Shown here: piece by piece, positions 62,729 to 64,000 of the stretch
How the letters are laid out: each line of letters starts with the position of its first letter
Numbering within the stretch: position 1 is the first letter of the stretch
Source of the DNA: Ralstonia thomasii
GTDB lineage: Bacteria; Pseudomonadota; Gammaproteobacteria; Burkholderiales; Burkholderiaceae
Length of the DNA stretch: 64,000 nucleotides
NCBI RefSeq assembly: GCF_958405895.1
Contig: NZ_CATZAR010000007.1
Direction: 5' to 3' (one strand)
Program-made: the position numbers and the translations under genes
Notes under the pieces: model-generated
Database searches by the model: none
What the model was told of the DNA's origin: nothing
What the model saw: the letters and a program-made list of their open reading frames with translations, nothing else

Positions 62729-63817
62729 ATGTGGCAGAGACTGGCACGCCGCGGCGCGTGCGCACTGGCCTGGGCGGCCGTCACGCTGACGGCGCATGCG
62801 CAAGGCACGTCGTTCGTCGTGGGGCAACTGATCGAGCGCGGCGCAGACCAGGCCGACTATGCGCGCGACTTCATGGCGGGCGCCAAGGTGGCTTTCGATG
62901 CAGCCAACCAGAGCGGCGGCATCAAGGGCCGGCGCATCAGCCTCGTCCGGCGCGAGGCGGCGCTCAACGAAGCCATCCCGCAGGCCGTTGACATGATCGA
63001 ACGCGACCATGTCGAGTTGCTCTTTGGCGTAAGCGAACGCTTGCTGCCGGTGCTGGCAGCGTCTCCCGAGATCGCACGGCGCAATGTGCCGTTGCTCGCC
63101 CCGCTCTCAGGTGCGACGTCGACCGCCGACAACGTTTTGTTCATCCGCCCCGATTACGACCACGAAATCGTCGCCGCGCACAACCGGCTGCGGCAGTTCG
63201 GCATGCGGCGGATTGCACTCGTCACGGCAGCGGGCTTCGATCCGCAACTCGGGGTGCGTCTGCGTGGCTCGATCGCCAAGGGAAATGCTGCCGAAACGCT
63301 GGACCTTTACACACTTACCGGAGACCCGGCCGAGCTTGCGGCCCGCATCGCGCCGACAAAGCCAACAGCGGTGATCATCGCCGGCGACACGCTCACCTAC
63401 GCCACCGTCGGACGTGCGCTGGCGCAGCAGGGCTGGTATGGCTTTCTGGTCGGGCTGTCGTCCGTCAACCCTCAAGTGGCGCGCGAAATCCTGGGCTCCG
63501 GCTACAGCGGCGGCATGCTGCTCGCCCAGACGGTGCCAAACCCGGCCAGCGGCGTCACCAAAGTCGCGCGCGAGCATATGGCGCGGATGAAGCAGTTTCT
63601 GGATGAACCGCCTTCCGCTGCGACGCTATCGGGGTATATCGCCGCGGTGTATTTGATTCAGGCGATGAATGCCGCGGGCGGCAAGATGACCGGCGTGGAA
63701 CTGCGGCGCGCGTTGCAGACGCGCGTTGATGTGGGCGGGTTCACGCTGGATTTCACGCGTGGAAATCGGGGAAGCGAGTTTGTTGATCTGAATTACATTC
63801 AGGGAGCGGGGAATTGA
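62729..63817 (+). CDS. ABC transporter periplasmic substrate-binding protein (LivK-like)
   Basis: A 362-residue periplasmic binding protein (Peripla_BP_6 type). Signal peptide ends LTAHAQG. Early motif FVVGQLIERGADQADYARDF and later AAVYLIQAMNAAGGKMTGVELRRAL are typical of the branched-chain amino-acid family. No permease or ATPase lies within the window, so it is an orphan by position. GGGGGAAG precedes the ATG. Confidence 0.88.
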   Translation: MWQRLARRGACALAWAAVTLTAHAQGTSFVVGQLIERGADQADYARDFMAGAKVAFDAANQSGGIKGRRISLVRREAALNEAIPQAVDMIERDHVELLFGVSERLLPVLAASPEIARRNVPLLAPLSGATSTADNVLFIRPDYDHEIVAAHNRLRQFGMRRIALVTAAGFDPQLGVRLRGSIAKGNAAETLDLYTLTGDPAELAARIAPTKPTAVIIAGDTLTYATVGRALAQQGWYGFLVGLSSVNPQVAREILGSGYSGGMLLAQTVPNPASGVTKVAREHMARMKQFLDEPPSAATLSGYIAAVYLIQAMNAAGGKMTGVELRRALQTRVDVGGFTLDFTRGNRGSEFVDLNYIQGAGN

Positions 63818-63825
63818 TTCTGGCT

Positions 63826-64000
63826 TGGTGGTCCGCCCTCCTTTCGTTCCCTGCCGGGACCGACTTACTTTTCTTTGTCTTGCCAAAGAAAGTAAGCAAA
63901 GAAAGGCGCGCCCGAGATGGCGACTTCCCCTTGAATTTGTGTGACCGGGCGGAGAGGGAGGCAAACTCGCTGCGCTCAGACAGGCCTCCCTCTTTTTTCC
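63826..64000. repeat. Third repeat copy, cut by the window edge
   Basis: Begins with GGTGGTCCGCCCTCCTTTCG and continues with the left arm of the family (GGCGCGCCCGAGATGGCG, then TTGAATTTGTGTGACCGGGC). It differs from copies A and B in several bases, so it is a diverged member. Confidence 0.7.

Overview
The window reads as a chromosomal segment of a GC-rich betaproteobacterium of the Burkholderiaceae, most likely Ralstonia. This rests on codon use and gene content (a sox thiosulfate operon, allantoicase and glyoxylate carboligase genes, a second chaperonin pair, divergent rsmI and yraN). The genus is inferred from recognised family combinations; no database search was possible.

Region 1 (1-12.4 kb) is mixed accessory and regulatory content. 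It holds the start of a PelA-like GH114 protein, an SDR oxidoreductase, a MarR regulator, a NarL-type response regulator, a trypsin-like periplasmic protease next to a lipoprotein, a TetR regulator divergent from a DHA2 efflux pump with a clear operator, a PAP2 phosphatase, a broken MASE4-type membrane fragment, an unusual oriC-like stretch (AT-rich tract, TAG trios, DnaA boxes), a PAS histidine kinase and an amino-acid permease.

Region 2 (12.4-16.8 kb) is a heat-shock cassette: groES-groEL (the GroEL lacks a GGM tail) read leftward, and two hsp20 genes read rightward. Each unit has its own sigma-32-like promoter. Region 3 (16.9-21.9 kb) is a six-gene leftward operon whose order and protein features match the functional-amyloid operon fapABCDEF.

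Region 4 (22-31.4 kb) contains two alpha/beta hydrolases, an ohrR/ohr organic-peroxide module with two matching operators, an Hsp70-like gene, and then a stretch of small hypothetical genes. That stretch also has a structured leader, a 12-unit 21-bp repeat array, and a 5'-truncated hsdR remnant abutting tRNA-Ala(CGC). It looks like a decayed island.

Region 5 (31.5-39.7 kb) is the sulfur-oxidation locus: cytochrome c, soxY, soxZ, dsrE-like, soxA, soxX, thioredoxin, soxB, plus a flavocytochrome c pair, with an EamA transporter between. No soxCD is present in the window. Region 6 (39.8-45.4 kb) is housekeeping: BON lipoprotein, yraN, rsmI, rlpA, an MBL hydrolase, an exonuclease-like gene and arsC.

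Region 7 (45.6-63.8 kb) is the late allantoin/glyoxylate pathway: alc, allA, then gcl, hyi, glxR and ttuD, ending in pyk. dctA, a GntR and a LysR regulator lie among these genes. Ureidoglycolate is split to glyoxylate, and glyoxylate is carried through tartronate semialdehyde to glycerate and on toward pyruvate. hemN with an FNR-type box and a periplasmic binding protein follow. Two 528-bp direct repeats that read as identical flank glxR-ttuD. Shorter relatives of this repeat lie near 45.5 kb and at the right edge of the window.
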